From Ligustrum vulgare (taxonomy: Eukaryota; Streptophyta; Magnoliopsida; Lamiales; Oleaceae): a stretch of 64,000 nucleotides of DNA. Both the position numbers and the translations under genes were made by a program. Below, piece after piece: positions 1-10,825 of the stretch. The DNA is taken from contig OY743174.1 of the NCBI GenBank assembly GCA_963555705.1, forward strand, positions 58,302,234 through 58,366,233, read 5' to 3'. Below the pieces are notes generated by a model that saw only the letters and a list, made by a program, of their open reading frames with translations, was not told the DNA's origin and ran no database searches. How positions within the stretch are numbered: position 1 is the first letter of the stretch; each line of letters opens with the position of its first letter.

Positions 1-1
1 C

Positions 2-462
2 ACATCAGGCTACGTTTATCTGCTAGTTGGAGGAGCTATTTCAAGAAGGAGTGTTTAACAAACACTTTAGCTTCTTTCACTTGGCAGAACAGTTTGTAGC
101 AAATTTTGGGGGCATCTAATTGTGGAATATAGCTGCGAAATTTTGTCACAAGGCTGCGTATTCTGTATGGTATAGAAAGACCACTAAAGTTATATTGTGA
201 CAATAACTCAGCAGATTTATATTCCAGTAACAACAGGAGCTCAACTAAGTCAAAATACATTGACATAAGTTCCTGGTTGTGAAGGATACAGTTCAGAGTG
301 GACATGTGTCAATAAGAGCACATTGGAACAAACTCCATAATTGCGGATCCGCTTACTAAAGTATTACAACCCAAGGTCTTTCATGAGCACAATACTCATA
401 TGGGTGTTGTATTTCTTAAGGATATTCGGTTTCAGTGGGAGTTTGTATTTTGGGTGCATTAG
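2..462 (+). pseudogene. Ty1/copia RNase H / pol C-terminus, decayed
   Basis: Reading the plus strand in shifting frames gives the typical end of a copia polyprotein. A TSGYV-type start at base 2 is followed by the RNase H stretch with LYCDNNSA and KSKYIDI, then from 316 the tail EHIGTNSIIADPLTK and KVFHEHNTHMGV, ending at TAG 460-462. Several stops (for example shortly after the GGAISRRSV segment) and frame changes show that it is dead. The rest of the element lies left of the window. The LTR follows at 851. The family assignment is firm because this RNase H tail is very characteristic; the lineage within copia was not determined. Confidence 0.85.
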
Positions 463-850
463 ACACATTTACTGTCCTTTTGGATACAGTTTAAAGTTAA
501 AGTTATTTACAGCTGTAAGGTTTCAGGTTTATTATCTCTGAACTTGTTTGATGATGATCTCACTAAGGTTGGACCAGTTGGAAATAGGCATGTTGAAGAT
601 CACATTACATGTAATTTCCATGCTACACATCCATACTTGATTCATGTCATTCAGTTATGTCGATATACGTGACCATTGATAGGTTTAGTTACGATTAATG
701 TAGCGAAAGCCGCTTTGATCCTATGTTGATATAATTGATGGACCGGATTGTTTGGGGATGCATTCTGTAATGATAGCAAAATTCTGAGTACTCATAAGAT
801 TATGATTGATACACAATTGTAAGGTTACACATATAGCCCAAGTGGGAGAT

Positions 851-1308
851 TGTAAGGATTTTAATCAATCGTGTGGGCTTATATGTGAATTATTGTGTAT
901 TGAATAAAAGACTATCAATTTTGGTTAAGCCCATTTAAAGTGATCTAATAAGGATTTTATATATATCGGGCTTAAATGCATCTAAAATAATGTATGGGCT
1001 TTTATGTGTAGATACCGGCCATTACCTAATTCATGATGGGCCGGATTAGGTTAACTGGCAATTCAGTATATAAAGTCGGTTATGGTCCCTGAATCCTACG
1101 AACTGTTCATTCTGTCTGACATACCATCATCAGAGAGAAAATTAGGACTACGTATCGATTTGGAAGATCCAACCGTCGAATCGTTCATCGTGAATCACGT
1201 TTGACTAAGGTACGCTTCCGCTTCAGTTATTTAATTCTTGATAATTCAGCATGATGATTTATTTTGGATCATAGATAAATAATTATCTGTGATAGAAATT
1301 TTCTAACA
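851..1308 (+). repeat. 3' LTR of the copia element
   Basis: A purine-rich tract (AGTGGGAGAT, 841-850) is followed directly by TGTAAG and the block ends with CTAACA at 1308, giving the TG...CA ends of an LTR. A TATA-like TATAAAG lies inside near 1070. It sits about 390 bp after the pol stop, as expected for a 3' LTR. The partner LTR and the other target duplication are outside the window. Confidence 0.75.
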
Positions 1309-1469
1309 ACTCCAACGTAAACACACACACGGATCAAATTCTTGACCAGTGCTTGTCATTATTGTACACAATTTTCATTTCTTCAACATAATAAAAAAGA
1401 AAAGTGTAATTCATGGATTATTCTTTCTACATTGCTCAAGTGTGACAATCTTCATGGACATAAAGAAGC
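1309..1469. other. 3' flank of the P450 gene
   Basis: AT-rich sequence between the copia LTR and the P450 stop codon. It presumably contains the 3' untranslated region of the minus-strand P450; I see no other gene. Confidence 0.4.
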
Positions 1470-4400
1470 TCACAATTTGATGGGAAAAGCCTTGAGAGGA
1501 ATGGCCTTCTGTAAAGTAAGTCCAAATCTCTCAGTCATATCAATCTCTTCCAGTTTTATTCCCTCTTCAAGTTTCCATTCAAAGTTGCATATAAAAGTGG
1601 CTAGCATGAGGTGCACCATCTGACGGGCCAAGGGCAAACCCGGGCATATCCTCCTCCCGGCACCAAAAGGAATGAGCTCAAAATCTTGACCTAGGAAATC
1701 CGTTTCGCGATCTAAAAATCTTTCGGGCATAAACAAATCCGGACTCGGCCAATTCTTTGAATCTCTACCGCTCGCCCATACATTAACTAGAATTTGTGCA
1801 TTTTTAGGGACCAAGTAGCCATTGATCTCTACATCGGCATCGGCTTTACGAGGTACTAAAAGGGGCGCGGCAGGGTGGAGCCTAAAGGTTTCTTTCACCA
1901 CAGCCTGCAAGTATGGGAGTCTTGAAATGTCTGATTCTTGAATTAGACTTTTCATTCCAATTACATCCCTTAGCTCATTTCTAGCTTTTACTATCTTCTC
2001 GGGGTTGCGCAATAACTCTGCCATTGCCCACTCAACTGTACTTGAAGTTGTATCTGCACCAGCAATAAATAAATCCTACGAGCAAAGAGAAGTTAATTAC
2101 GTTCTTAATCAAAATCCGATCTTATTATTCCATCTGGTAGTCCTTTCTAAAAGCATAAAAGCTGCTCAACATGGCATTAAATTCAATACAAGGCATATGT
2201 TCAAGCATCGTTGCAACCTATTTGTCATAAATTTTGTGTGTTTTGAATAAGGTCCATTTGATTGCATGAGTGGAAAGAACACGAATTTCAAGGAAATGAA
2301 TTCATAGGAACTTATTTTTCTAGGAATTAAAAGTTTAAAGTGTATGATTAAATTTATTTTCTAGATAGAAAAAGTGAGAAATTTTTCAAATTTGATTATT
2401 TAATTTGCATTATTTTCCAAAGAATATTCGGTAAAATTGAGTTATTTTTGTCATTTTTTCTGAAAAGAACTGAAATCTTTGAGAGAGAGAGAGAGAATAC
2501 TATAGCATTTATAAATTGATATTTATATTTATAATTTCAAAGTGAAATATATGGTTAAAAAGTGAAGAAAAAAATGTGTTTAATTATAAAATTTATAAAT
2601 AAAAATGATTGCATTAAAGAACCTAACGGCAATGCAGATCTCATCCACCACGAACTACAGCATATAGCCATTGATTCCTTGTATTAGGATATATGGTTCG
2701 GTACGTTAGGTCAAAAATGAATTTCCACCAAAATTGGTGGGAAAGTATTTCCCCTAAAAGCAAGAAAACTCCATCACATGCAACTGTAATAGAATTGGAA
2801 AAATCAAATAACTACAAATTCAAACATAGGAAATGTTGGAAAGTGGAAAACTTTCCCTATCAATTGGAACTAGGGGCTCATTTTCCACCAAAATTGGTGG
2901 GAAAGTATTTCCCCTAAAAGCAAGAAAACTCCATCACATGCAACTGTAATAGAATTGGAAAAATCAAATAACTACAAATTCAAACATAAGAAATGTTGGA
3001 AAGTGGAAAACTTTCCCTATCAATTGGAACTAAGGGCTCATTTGATTGTGGGTGGATGGAAAGAAAACGAATTTTCTGGAATTGAATTCCTGAGAATTAG
3101 AAATTTATCGTGTTTGATTTGTTTAATTTTTTTGGTGGAAAAAGTAGGGAAATTTAGCCCATGTTCTCTTTACTGTTTTGAGGTCGTTTTCTATTTTTAT
3201 TTTCGAAAACGCTAAAAACGCGTTCTCTTTACCATTTTCGAAAACGCATTTTGAAAAACAAAAAAAAAAATTGTATACAAAACGCTCAAAACCTCGTTTT
3301 TTACGTTTTGTGTGTATTTCGACAAAAAATGTCCAAAACGCTGAAAACGCGTTTTGAAATTTTTTTTTTTTTAAAGAATTATCTTAACTTAGAACTAAGC
3401 TTAATATAAAGTTTTTATTTTTTTATTATTTTTTTAGAATTATCCTAACTTGGAACTAAGCCTAAATAAAGATTTTTTTTTTTTTTTTTTTTAGAGAATT
3501 ATCCTAATTTGGAACTAAGCTTAAATAAAATTTTATTAAATTCAATATCAACATTACAAAAAAAAATTAAGTGAGAATTCTTATTGTTATATTTCAAAAA
3601 ATGCACTGATAAATGGACTCTGGTGGTTTTGAAAGAACTTGCATTTTCTGAATTTTAATAGAAGTAGAGTTTTCTCAAATTCCGAACCTGACCAAGCTGT
3701 GTTAATATAGACTCTTAATGCTCACATTAGTATGTTGCATGTAACCATGTTTTCAGTGTATTGTGAAAGGAAGTTTGAGTTTGAGTTAGTAGTATTCTTC
3801 AAGTAAATTAATTAAAAATAGTTTAAATAGTATTCTGCAAAATTTCAAACAGAACGCATTTTTCAGCTTTTCATTTTCAAAAACAGTTTTCAGAAATAAC
3901 AAACCAAACGCGTTTTCGGCAAATTTGAAAACAAAAATGAAAACAGGAAACACAAAACATTTTCGAAAATGAAAATACAAACAGAACGCCACCTTAAGTT
4001 TTTGTGTTTATTTACATTATTTTTCATCGAAAATAAAGCAAAAATTTGTTATTTCAAATAATTTTTTTTATGTTTTTTGTACATTTGTATTTAATAATAA
4101 TAATGTTAGTTTTTTTTAAAAAATATAAGTTAACTAACAACAACAAAAATGACCAAACGAGACAAAAATGGGAAAATTAATGTCCACCAAAGTGCCAAGA
4201 AAATCAATTCCCTAAAATCAAGGAAAATAACAGATTTCGAGAAAAGTTGGAAAATGGAAAACATTATATAGAAAATCTTTCATAACAAACAGGGCCTAAA
4301 AGATAATTCATTTTGAGGTAAAAAGTAATGATTGAAAATTAATTGGAGAGAAAATGTGTATGGTTAAAAATTGATTTGAAAAATTGTGTGATTTATAAAC

Positions 4401-5911
4401 ATGTTTATAAACCAAAAAATTTTACTTTTATCAAACACAAGCTAATTTACATCTGGGATATCTACCTTAAGAAGTACTCACTCTCACATTATGTAGACAC
4501 ATTTAAATTGAACATTTTTACGTGACATTGTGAGAGATTACAATTTCATTTACTGATGGAAAGTGATTAAAATGGTGATGCGATCATTATCCAATAAAAT
4601 TGTGACGTCTCACATTGTTGAATTAAAATGTCTAATTTGAATGCCTACACAAAAATATTGTGAACTTTTTGTCAAAATGATTCTTTTCTCCTTTACTATA
4701 ATAAAAATAGCACCTTTTCTTTAAAAAATATTTTAAAAAATATCAGTATAATACTCACTTCGTCTCATAAAAATAAACTCATTTCTATTTTCACACTGAT
4801 TAAAAAAATATAATTAATATATGTTGAAACTATAAATTTACTTACATTTTATCTAATATATCATTACATTGAATAAATAATGAATTGTTCATTTTTGTTG
4901 ATAATAATGTCAATTAAATAAGATTATATTAGAAAATTAAAATATTAATACATTTTTAGCAAGGAAATTAGCCAATAATTTGTGAACCCAAAAAAAAAAA
5001 AACCGAATCACGAGGGAGGGATTACTCACCAGGAGAAGATGCTTTATATCATCTCGGGTCAACTCAGGGTCAGGTTTTTGGTTCAGATCAAGAAGAGCAT
5101 CCAGTAAATCATTTTTCATCGATGTACCTCTTGATTTCAACCGTTGATCAATTATGCCATCGAATACTGTGAAAAGTTTCTCAAAATAAAACTTGTTTCG
5201 GCGAGAAATCCCTTGGGGATCAAACCGTTTAAGAAATGGAAAATAGTCTGCAATATTAGGAGTTCCAACACATTCCATCACACCCCACACAACATCCTTA
5301 AACTCTTGAGAAGAATCAGAGTTAAAATCAGCCAATTCAACTGAAAAAAGAGTTGCTGACATCAAATTAAGCGATGAGATTAAAGCAGTTTCACCAATTT
5401 TCACAGCCAACCCGTTAACACTACACTGATTCACATAATCACCCAGTTTCAGCAACTTTTCCCGGCGAAGGTCCCAACACGCGTCAAGCTTTGGCGTTGA
5501 AAACATTTGTTCTTTACATATTCTGCGAAGTTTACGCCATTGATTTTCCACCGGCAACCACACCATAGAAATCTTGTCGTGTTCGGTGGACATGGTTGCA
5601 CTAGGAGGGTTTCTGCTGGAGAAGACTTGATCGTATTTTTGCAATACATCTTTGGCTAATTCGGGTGATGAAACAGTTACAACGTTAAGACACCCTAATT
5701 TAAGATATATTAAGGGTCCATAGGTTTTGGAGAGTTTCGCCAGTGACTGATGGGGTTTCTTGCCTAGTTTTAGCATGTTTCCGATGATCGGAAAAGGATA
5801 TGGCCCCGGCGGGAGCTTGCCGGATTTCCGTTGCTTGGAATTTAATGTTTGGAAAAGAATCCATATCCATATGATAGATAGAAGAAGAATAAGAAGTGGT
5901 AGGAAATCCAT
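1470..5911 (-). CDS. CYP76-like cytochrome P450, two exons (5911..5030 and 2075..1470)
   Basis: Joining exon 1 (5911 to 5030) and exon 2 (2075 to 1470) gives 495 aa, the normal P450 length. The donor GTGAGT at 5029-5024 and the acceptor ending TAG at 2078-2076 give a phase-0 intron of 2,954 bp at the position usual for CYP76. Visible features: hydrophobic N-terminal ER anchor (about residues 3-20), proline hinge PPGP (34-37), C-helix W125xxxR129, I-helix AGADTT (299-304), ExxR (E356-R359), PERF (411-414) and heme loop FGAGRRICPG (431-440) with Cys438 as iron ligand. Family members are ER-bound monooxygenases that hydroxylate terpenoids or alkaloids using P450 reductase. Segments such as CKEQMFS and the DYFPFL/DPQGI region resemble the diterpene-oxidising CYP76 group of mints. 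Substrate cannot be told from sequence. A weak TATA-like TCAATATAGA lies about 45 nt before the ATG. No defect is visible in the coding exons. Confidence 0.93.
2255..2700. repeat. MITE-like AT-rich repeat in the P450 intron
   Basis: Starts with a TTTGATTG...GGAAAGAA...CGAATTTC motif that recurs near 3040-3075 and 21180-21225, so it is one member of a dispersed family. Its right edge and target duplication could not be fixed. Confidence 0.35.
2721..3040. repeat. 160-bp tandem duplication (two units) in the P450 intron
   Basis: Bases 2721-2880 are repeated at 2881-3040 with only a few differences seen by eye (for example CATAGGAAATG versus CATAAGAAATG). Each unit starts TTCCACCAAAATTGGTGGGA, itself a short palindrome. 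The near identity points to a recent duplication inside the intron. Confidence 0.9.
3159..4000. repeat. Intronic repeat shared with the P450 pseudogene intron
   Basis: Begins near GTTCTCTTTACTGTTTTG and ends near AACAGAACGCCACC, with TTTTCGAAAA motifs at both ends in inverted orientation, like a non-autonomous DNA transposon. The same sequence, in the same place of the intron, is found at 56148-56370 plus 58340-58912 in the pseudogene. It was therefore present before the two P450 copies separated. Confidence 0.7.
4001..4936. other. Remaining P450 intron sequence, no gene
   Basis: AT-rich intron sequence. A weak inverted motif, GTGACATTGTGAG at 4522 and GTGACGTCTCACATTG at 4602, could be an old MITE. 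No coding signal. Confidence 0.4.
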
Positions 5912-6430
5912 GGAAATTTTTTTTTTTTATTTTTTCCCCTATGTTGTCTTTCTATATTGAAGGCAATCACATTGTAGTGATACATAATTTTTTTAAAATA
6001 CATGTCGAAAATGACAATAAACTATTGGCACCCCACAGAAATGATAAACTTTTCAGCCCTGAAAATGATAACTTACAAGTGGACCATAAATATGGAATTG
6101 TCTCACGGTTCAAAAGATTCGGCCGAAAAGGTTGAACAAATGGACGACTTGGGGAGGAATTAGTGCTCAATAGCCGGATTTTCCGACTCATTTTTTAAAA
6201 TATCCTTTGATCTATTTGTAAGTTAAAAAGAAAAAGCGAAATTGATTTATTATTAACAAAGTCTAAAATATCCCTATACTTATTCAAAAGAGTCTAGTTA
6301 AAACAAAGTGGACTCACCATTTTCGCCTTCGGTCCGTCCAAGAGAAGAAGAAGAAGACTCCGGGTTGTTCAAGAAGAAGATCTATTCATCATAATCTTCA
6401 AACTTTAGACAATGTTAGATTACATTTTTA
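5912..6430. other. P450 upstream region
   Basis: About 500 bp between the P450 start and the next repeat. It must hold the P450 promoter. I see no gene. The motif GTTGAACAAA...GACGACTT near 6132-6150 recurs near 21124-21150. Confidence 0.4.
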
Positions 6431-6953
6431 GAGCATCTCCAATAGAACATTGTCTAAGCTAAAAAATAGTTCCTATTTGACAACAATTAATTGGACTTCT
6501 AATGAATGTCTAATAAATAAATATTGTGGCAAAAAAATGATATCCAATGCATTATGTCCACAATCCAATAATAATGCCTATGTGGCATTAATTTATTTAA
6601 AATAAAACTATTTTTTTTTTTTTGAAACTAGTTAAAATAAAACTATTTAATACTTTAAATAAATACTCTATGAAACAAAACGTGTTGATTTTTTTATTAA
6701 TATAAATTGCTTTTTTTTTTTTATAATAAATTGCTTTGGTTCATATGTAGTGGGGGGATAAATATGATGTGTTAACTGTAAATGGTAACAGCCGTAATTA
6801 ATTTTCAGTTTTATATTAAAAAAAAAAACAGTTTTCCCACTATTATTGCCTAGTCAGCATATTAGACATGCCTTCTAAAATTGGACATGGCCTTGGACAA
6901 TGTCTAATTTTTTTTTTGCCAACTCAGCACAATATGGGATGCATTGGAGAAGA
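6431..6953. mobile_element. MITE with GAGCATCTCCAAT-type ends
   Basis: The left end GAGCATCTCCAATAG (6431) is imperfectly inverted at the right end (ATGCATTGGAGAAGA, to 6953), with subterminal GACAATGTC motifs on both sides. Such ends are common in plant Tourist/Harbinger-like MITEs. Flanks TTA and ATA fit a 3-bp target but are not exact. Confidence 0.5.
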
Positions 6954-6976
6954 ATATAACTATATATTATCCAATT

Positions 6977-7851
6977 TGATGATTAGAACCTAGGAAAGAT
7001 CTAAATCAAATCGACACAAGACAAACAACGAAAAATAAGGATAGAACGACGGTAAAGCCTTGACCCGACAATCACGACGCAATTTATGACGATGCGGATT
7101 GAAGAACCAAGATTGGTGAACGCCACAAGGACTTGTCAATTTCCTTGATAAGTATCGAATTTGGAAACGCCACAAATATTCTTGTGAATATTTGATAAGT
7201 TTGCTGGAAGAACGCCACAAAGATCGGATCTTTGATAAGTTCAAGAAAAAGAGAATAAACTCAACCTCTCAATTTTGGAGAATCCTCTCACAAATTTTAT
7301 TAATCAACTCAAACTTCTCTAATGTTTACAATGATGTAAAGAAATAAGCAAAATAACCTAGCATCTAATTTACTCAAAATAGAATTCTAAATAGACTAAA
7401 ATTTTAAAATAGGAAAATAACCTAAAATAATAAAAGGAAACTAAATAATTGGTAAAATTCTGGAAAATCTGGAATCCTGAATTACGGCATTGAATATATA
7501 GCTTACGGCCGTAATGAACATTCTGTCTCAATTTTCAATTAGGTGTTACGGCCGTGATCAACATGTTACGGCCGTAAAATATTTCAATTTCATTTTTATG
7601 GCCGTGATAAACTTCTTACGGCCGTAATCAACGTTCTGCATGTTTCTGCCTTAAGGATGTTACGGCCGTAAAAATGGAGGTTACGGCCGTGAATCAGTTT
7701 CTGCCTTATTATTTGATTTCCTGCCTCGACTCGATCCTTTCGCCTTCTCGGCTTGACCCCAACACGGAACTTGCTTCGTTTTGCACGTAGATCACTATCA
7801 TATTGCCGATGGCTCGACTTCGCCCTTCGATGCCTGGTCCGGATCACATCA
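6977..7851 (-). repeat. 3' LTR of the gag-only Ty3-type element
   Basis: On the minus strand the LTR begins TGATGTGATC at 7851, right after a purine tract (AAGAGAGGGAGTA, minus strand 7864-7852), and can be read to CATCA at 6977. Compared with the 5' LTR and the solo LTR it lacks about 45-50 bp close to its end. Bases 7000-7480 match 10312-10800 with only about six to eight differences by eye, so the insertion is young. It contains the TTACGGCCGTAA array (7485-7700). Confidence 0.85.
7485..7700. repeat. Array of TTACGGCCGTAA palindromes in the LTR
   Basis: About eight copies of TTACGGCCGTAA or one-base variants (such as TTACGGCCGTGA and TTATGGCCGTGA) occur in roughly 215 bp, spaced 20-40 bp apart. 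The same array is in the solo LTR at 33995-34205. It is the most GC-rich and most regular part of the LTR. Confidence 0.9.
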
Positions 7852-7960
7852 TACTCCCTCTCTTGAAAAGGATTCAACCTCGAATCCATTTTTGGTCGAC
7901 TTTTCAGACTCCTCCTGCTTTTCCGGGCTCGATGATCACATGTAAGCTTTGTGCAATCCT

Positions 7961-9964
7961 TTAGACTTTTGTGCTGCTTATTCTGGCCAATAAATTTCTG
8001 CCCGTCTTAAATCCATGGCTTGATTTATGTCCCTGCAAAACAGATTTTAAAGAACTGGGGAGGGAATTGTTAGCTCGGTTAAGTGCAAGGTGTGGATCCC
8101 CGTACACCAACCTATGTGCAAATAAACTCAATTTGGGGGTGGACTCTCTTTTCTTTTTGCACTCATTCTCTCCTTTTTCTGAGGTCGTGGCCTCAACTCT
8201 CTTGTTTTCAACTTTCACACCCTCTCCTTTTTCTGAGGTCGTGGCCTCAACACTCTTATTTCTTTTTTTAAACTCACTTTTGATTTTCAATTGATCATTT
8301 TGAGCTTCTTTTGGAGATAACGGCACAAGTGTAAATTTCTTCCCACCCTTCACAAATGAATACTGATTCTTAAACCCATCGTGCACTACCCTCCTGTCAT
8401 GTTGCCAGGGTCGCCTCAACAATATATGACCAACATGCATAGGTACCACGTCACAGACCACCTCATCCTTATAACCCCTGATGGCAAAATTGACCCTAGC
8501 CTGCTTATTTACCTTAATTTCCCCCGACTCGGTCAGCCATTGCAATTTATAAGGGTTTGGATGTTTCATCAAGCTTAAGCCCAATTTATTAATCAACATT
8601 GTACTAACCACATTAGTACAACTTCCCCCGTCAATCACCATACCACAAGCCTTTTTTCCCACCAAGCACCTAGTATGAAAAAGATTATCCCTTTGCTCGC
8701 CAATTTCATCTACCCGAGCCCTAGCACTAAGGACACGCCGATTAACAAGTGTTTCTTTTTCAGGATAGGTCAATCCTTCCTCATCACTACTACTAGCTCC
8801 AACATCCACTAACTTAGGCATTCCCTTAAATTCATCCTCGGAACTAATTTCACCATTATCACGTAAGATCATTAGTTTCCTATTTGGACACTGGGATGCT
8901 ATATGACCCATACCCAAGCACTTAAAACACTTAATATTTCTATCCCGAGTAGTTTGAGGATCAGAAATATTTTTACCTTTCGTTGTAGGCTCCTCCTTCC
9001 CTTTCGGGTTATGTTCATCATTGGATTCCTGCTTAGGTTGTGATGCAGGATAAGATGGTAAGTGTCTTGCTGCCCCCTTTCGCCTTAGCTGTCTTTCCGC
9101 CTTCATGGCCATATGCACCATATCCTCTAGTTCCACATAATGTTGCAGCTCAATGACATTGGCTATATCTCGATTTAGCCCACTTAAAAACCTAGCCATC
9201 ATAGCTTCCCAATCCTCCACCACATTAGCCCTAATCATCGCTACCTCCATATCCTTGTGATAATCCTCTACACTCCTCGATCCCTGAGTCATACCCTGCA
9301 GCCTATGGTAAATATCCCTATAATAATGAGTAGGCACAAACCGCTTCCTCATTATAGTTTTTAACTCACCCCAAGTCTCCACCGGCTCCTCAAGGTTCCT
9401 CCTCCTACCCGTAACTAGTTGATCCCACGAAATATTTGCGTAGTCGATGAATTCAATCACGGCTAATTTCACCTTCTTCTTTTCCGAATAATTATTACAA
9501 TCAAAAAGCCGTTCGACCTTTGTCTCCCAATCCAAGTATGCATCCGGATCACTCCTACCCTGGAACGATGGTATTTTCACTTTAATTTTCCCAAGGTCGT
9601 CATCAACATCACCTCTACCCCCACAATGCCTCCTAGCATCCCGACGCTCCCTATCATGCCTTCTTTCGTGCCTATCTCCTCTATCCCTCCTTCGCATGCT
9701 TCCCAACGATATACTTCCACTTTCACTACCCATGCCTTCATCATCCATACCAACCTCACGCATATTATTTCTCCTAACCCGAGAACCATCATGAGATTGA
9801 TCCCGCTCGGCACCCCGATTTTCCATCTGTGCCATAAGCCTCTCAAACTGAGCCCTCATTGCTGCCATATCATTGTTACCCTGTTCATTCCTTCTGTTCA
9901 CACCCCTGTCCTGTTTTCTGTCTCCAATAAAAGATGAAGATGTGGAAACCTCTCTATCAGACAT
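7961..9964 (-). CDS. Retrotransposon Gag-protease protein, 667 aa
   Basis: Start chosen at the Met of MSDREVST (9964); the frame stays open upstream to 10111 but that part looks like leader. Residues 70-125 are rich in Arg/Asp repeats. A retrotransposon gag domain spans about 127-300 (WETKVERLF, then the LxGLNRDIANVIEL region). A CCHC zinc knuckle C-x2-C-x4-H-x4-C lies at 346-359. An aspartic protease follows with active site DGGSCTN (445-451) and a LLRRPWQ motif near 515-521, where most relatives have LLGRPWQ. A ten-residue VEATTSEKGE repeat occurs twice near 572-599. The frame is intact but there is no pol downstream, so it could supply particles only. Family level is firm; the Ty3 lineage is not assigned. 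Confidence 0.9.
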   Translation of the reverse strand: MSDREVSTSSSFIGDRKQDRGVNRRNEQGNNDMAAMRAQFERLMAQMENRGAERDQSHDGSRVRRNNMREVGMDDEGMGSESGSISLGSMRRRDRGDRHERRHDRERRDARRHCGGRGDVDDDLGKIKVKIPSFQGRSDPDAYLDWETKVERLFDCNNYSEKKKVKLAVIEFIDYANISWDQLVTGRRRNLEEPVETWGELKTIMRKRFVPTHYYRDIYHRLQGMTQGSRSVEDYHKDMEVAMIRANVVEDWEAMMARFLSGLNRDIANVIELQHYVELEDMVHMAMKAERQLRRKGAARHLPSYPASQPKQESNDEHNPKGKEEPTTKGKNISDPQTTRDRNIKCFKCLGMGHIASQCPNRKLMILRDNGEISSEDEFKGMPKLVDVGASSSDEEGLTYPEKETLVNRRVLSARARVDEIGEQRDNLFHTRCLVGKKACGMVIDGGSCTNVVSTMLINKLGLSLMKHPNPYKLQWLTESGEIKVNKQARVNFAIRGYKDEVVCDVVPMHVGHILLRRPWQHDRRVVHDGFKNQYSFVKGGKKFTLVPLSPKEAQNDQLKIKSEFKKRNKSVEATTSEKGEGVKVENKRVEATTSEKGENECKKKRESTPKLSLFAHRLVYGDPHLALNRANNSLPSSLKSVLQGHKSSHGFKTGRNLLARISSTKV

Positions 9965-10237
9965 TTTTTTAGACACAAACAAGGAAATTTGGAATATTTG
10001 GGAAATATTTGAGAATTTTCGGATTTTTTTTTTAATCTGCCAGAGAATTGGACTACGAGTATGGCAGAAAAACGGAACTGAATTTGGACGAAAAACGAAG
10101 AAGAAAAACACTTTTAAATTTTTGGGACTGACTCTTATGGATCAAACTGGACAAATTTATGACTGACACGAAGAACGCGAAGAACACGAAAAAAAATCAA
10201 GAAAATCAAGAAACGCAAAAATCTGAAATAGATCCAA

Positions 10238-10249
10238 GCTCTGATACCA
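10238..10249 (-). other. Primer binding site, initiator tRNA-Met type
   Basis: The minus strand reads TGGTATCAGAGC two bases after the end of the 5' LTR (10252). This is the standard complement of the initiator methionine tRNA 3' end used to prime reverse transcription. It fixes the element orientation as minus. Confidence 0.9.
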
Positions 10250-10251
10250 GA

Positions 10252-10825
10252 TGACGCGATCCATGTCGGGGAATCTCGTCGAACACGCGGAATAACGATA
10301 ATTAGAACCTAGGAAAGATCTAAATCAGATCGACACAAGACAAACAACGAAAAATAAGGATAGAACGACGGTAAAGCCTTGACCCGACAATCACGACGCA
10401 ATTTATGACGATGCGGATTGAAGAACCAAGATTGGTGAACGCCACAAGGACTTGTCAATTTCCTTGATAAGTATCGAATTTGGAAACGCCACAAATATTC
10501 TTACGAATATTTGATAAGTTTGCTGGAAGAACGCCACAAAGATCGGATCTTTGATAAGTTCAAGAAAAAGGGAATAAACTCAACCTCTCAATTTTGGAGA
10601 ATCCTCTCACAAATTTTATTAATCAACTCAAACTTCTCTAATGTTTACAATGATGAAAAGAAATAAGCAAAATAACCTAGCATCTAATTTACTCAAAATA
10701 GAATTCTAAATAGACTAAAATTCTAAAATAGGAAAATAACCTAAAATAATAAAAGGAAACTAAATAATTGGTAAAATTCCGGAAAATCTGGAATCCTGAA
10801 TTACGGTCGTGAATATATAGCTTAC
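10252..10825 (-). repeat. 5' LTR of the gag-only element, truncated
   Basis: Contains the last ~575 bp of the LTR, ending ...GCGTCA next to the primer site. Its outer part, including nearly all of the palindrome array, is missing: similarity to the other LTRs stops at about 10825, where Ulp1-like coding sequence starts. Confidence 0.85.

Larger units (their letters stand above)
6977..10825 (-). mobile_element. Non-autonomous LTR retrotransposon with gag-protease only (TR-GAG-like)
   Basis: Order on the minus strand: 5' LTR (10825-10252, truncated), primer binding site, leader, one long gag-protease frame, purine tract, 3' LTR (7851-6977). No reverse transcriptase, RNase H or integrase sequence lies between the end of the frame (7961) and the 3' LTR, a gap of only about 110 bp. 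This matches the published class of LTR elements that keep a GAG frame but not pol and must borrow enzymes from a partner. The 5' LTR is cut at about 10825, where the Ulp1 fragment begins. Confidence 0.85.

Noticed and set aside
7485..7700. CRISPR-like regular repeats
   Set aside because: Spacing is irregular, spacers are related among copies, and the context is a plant LTR.
7596..7889. 97-aa frame in the 3' LTR and its mate at 33835-34086
   Set aside because: Arises from the LTR and its palindrome array; present in a solo LTR with no coding role.
9577..9937. Two 90-100-aa frames opposite the gag gene
   Set aside because: Shadow frames of the gag coding sequence.
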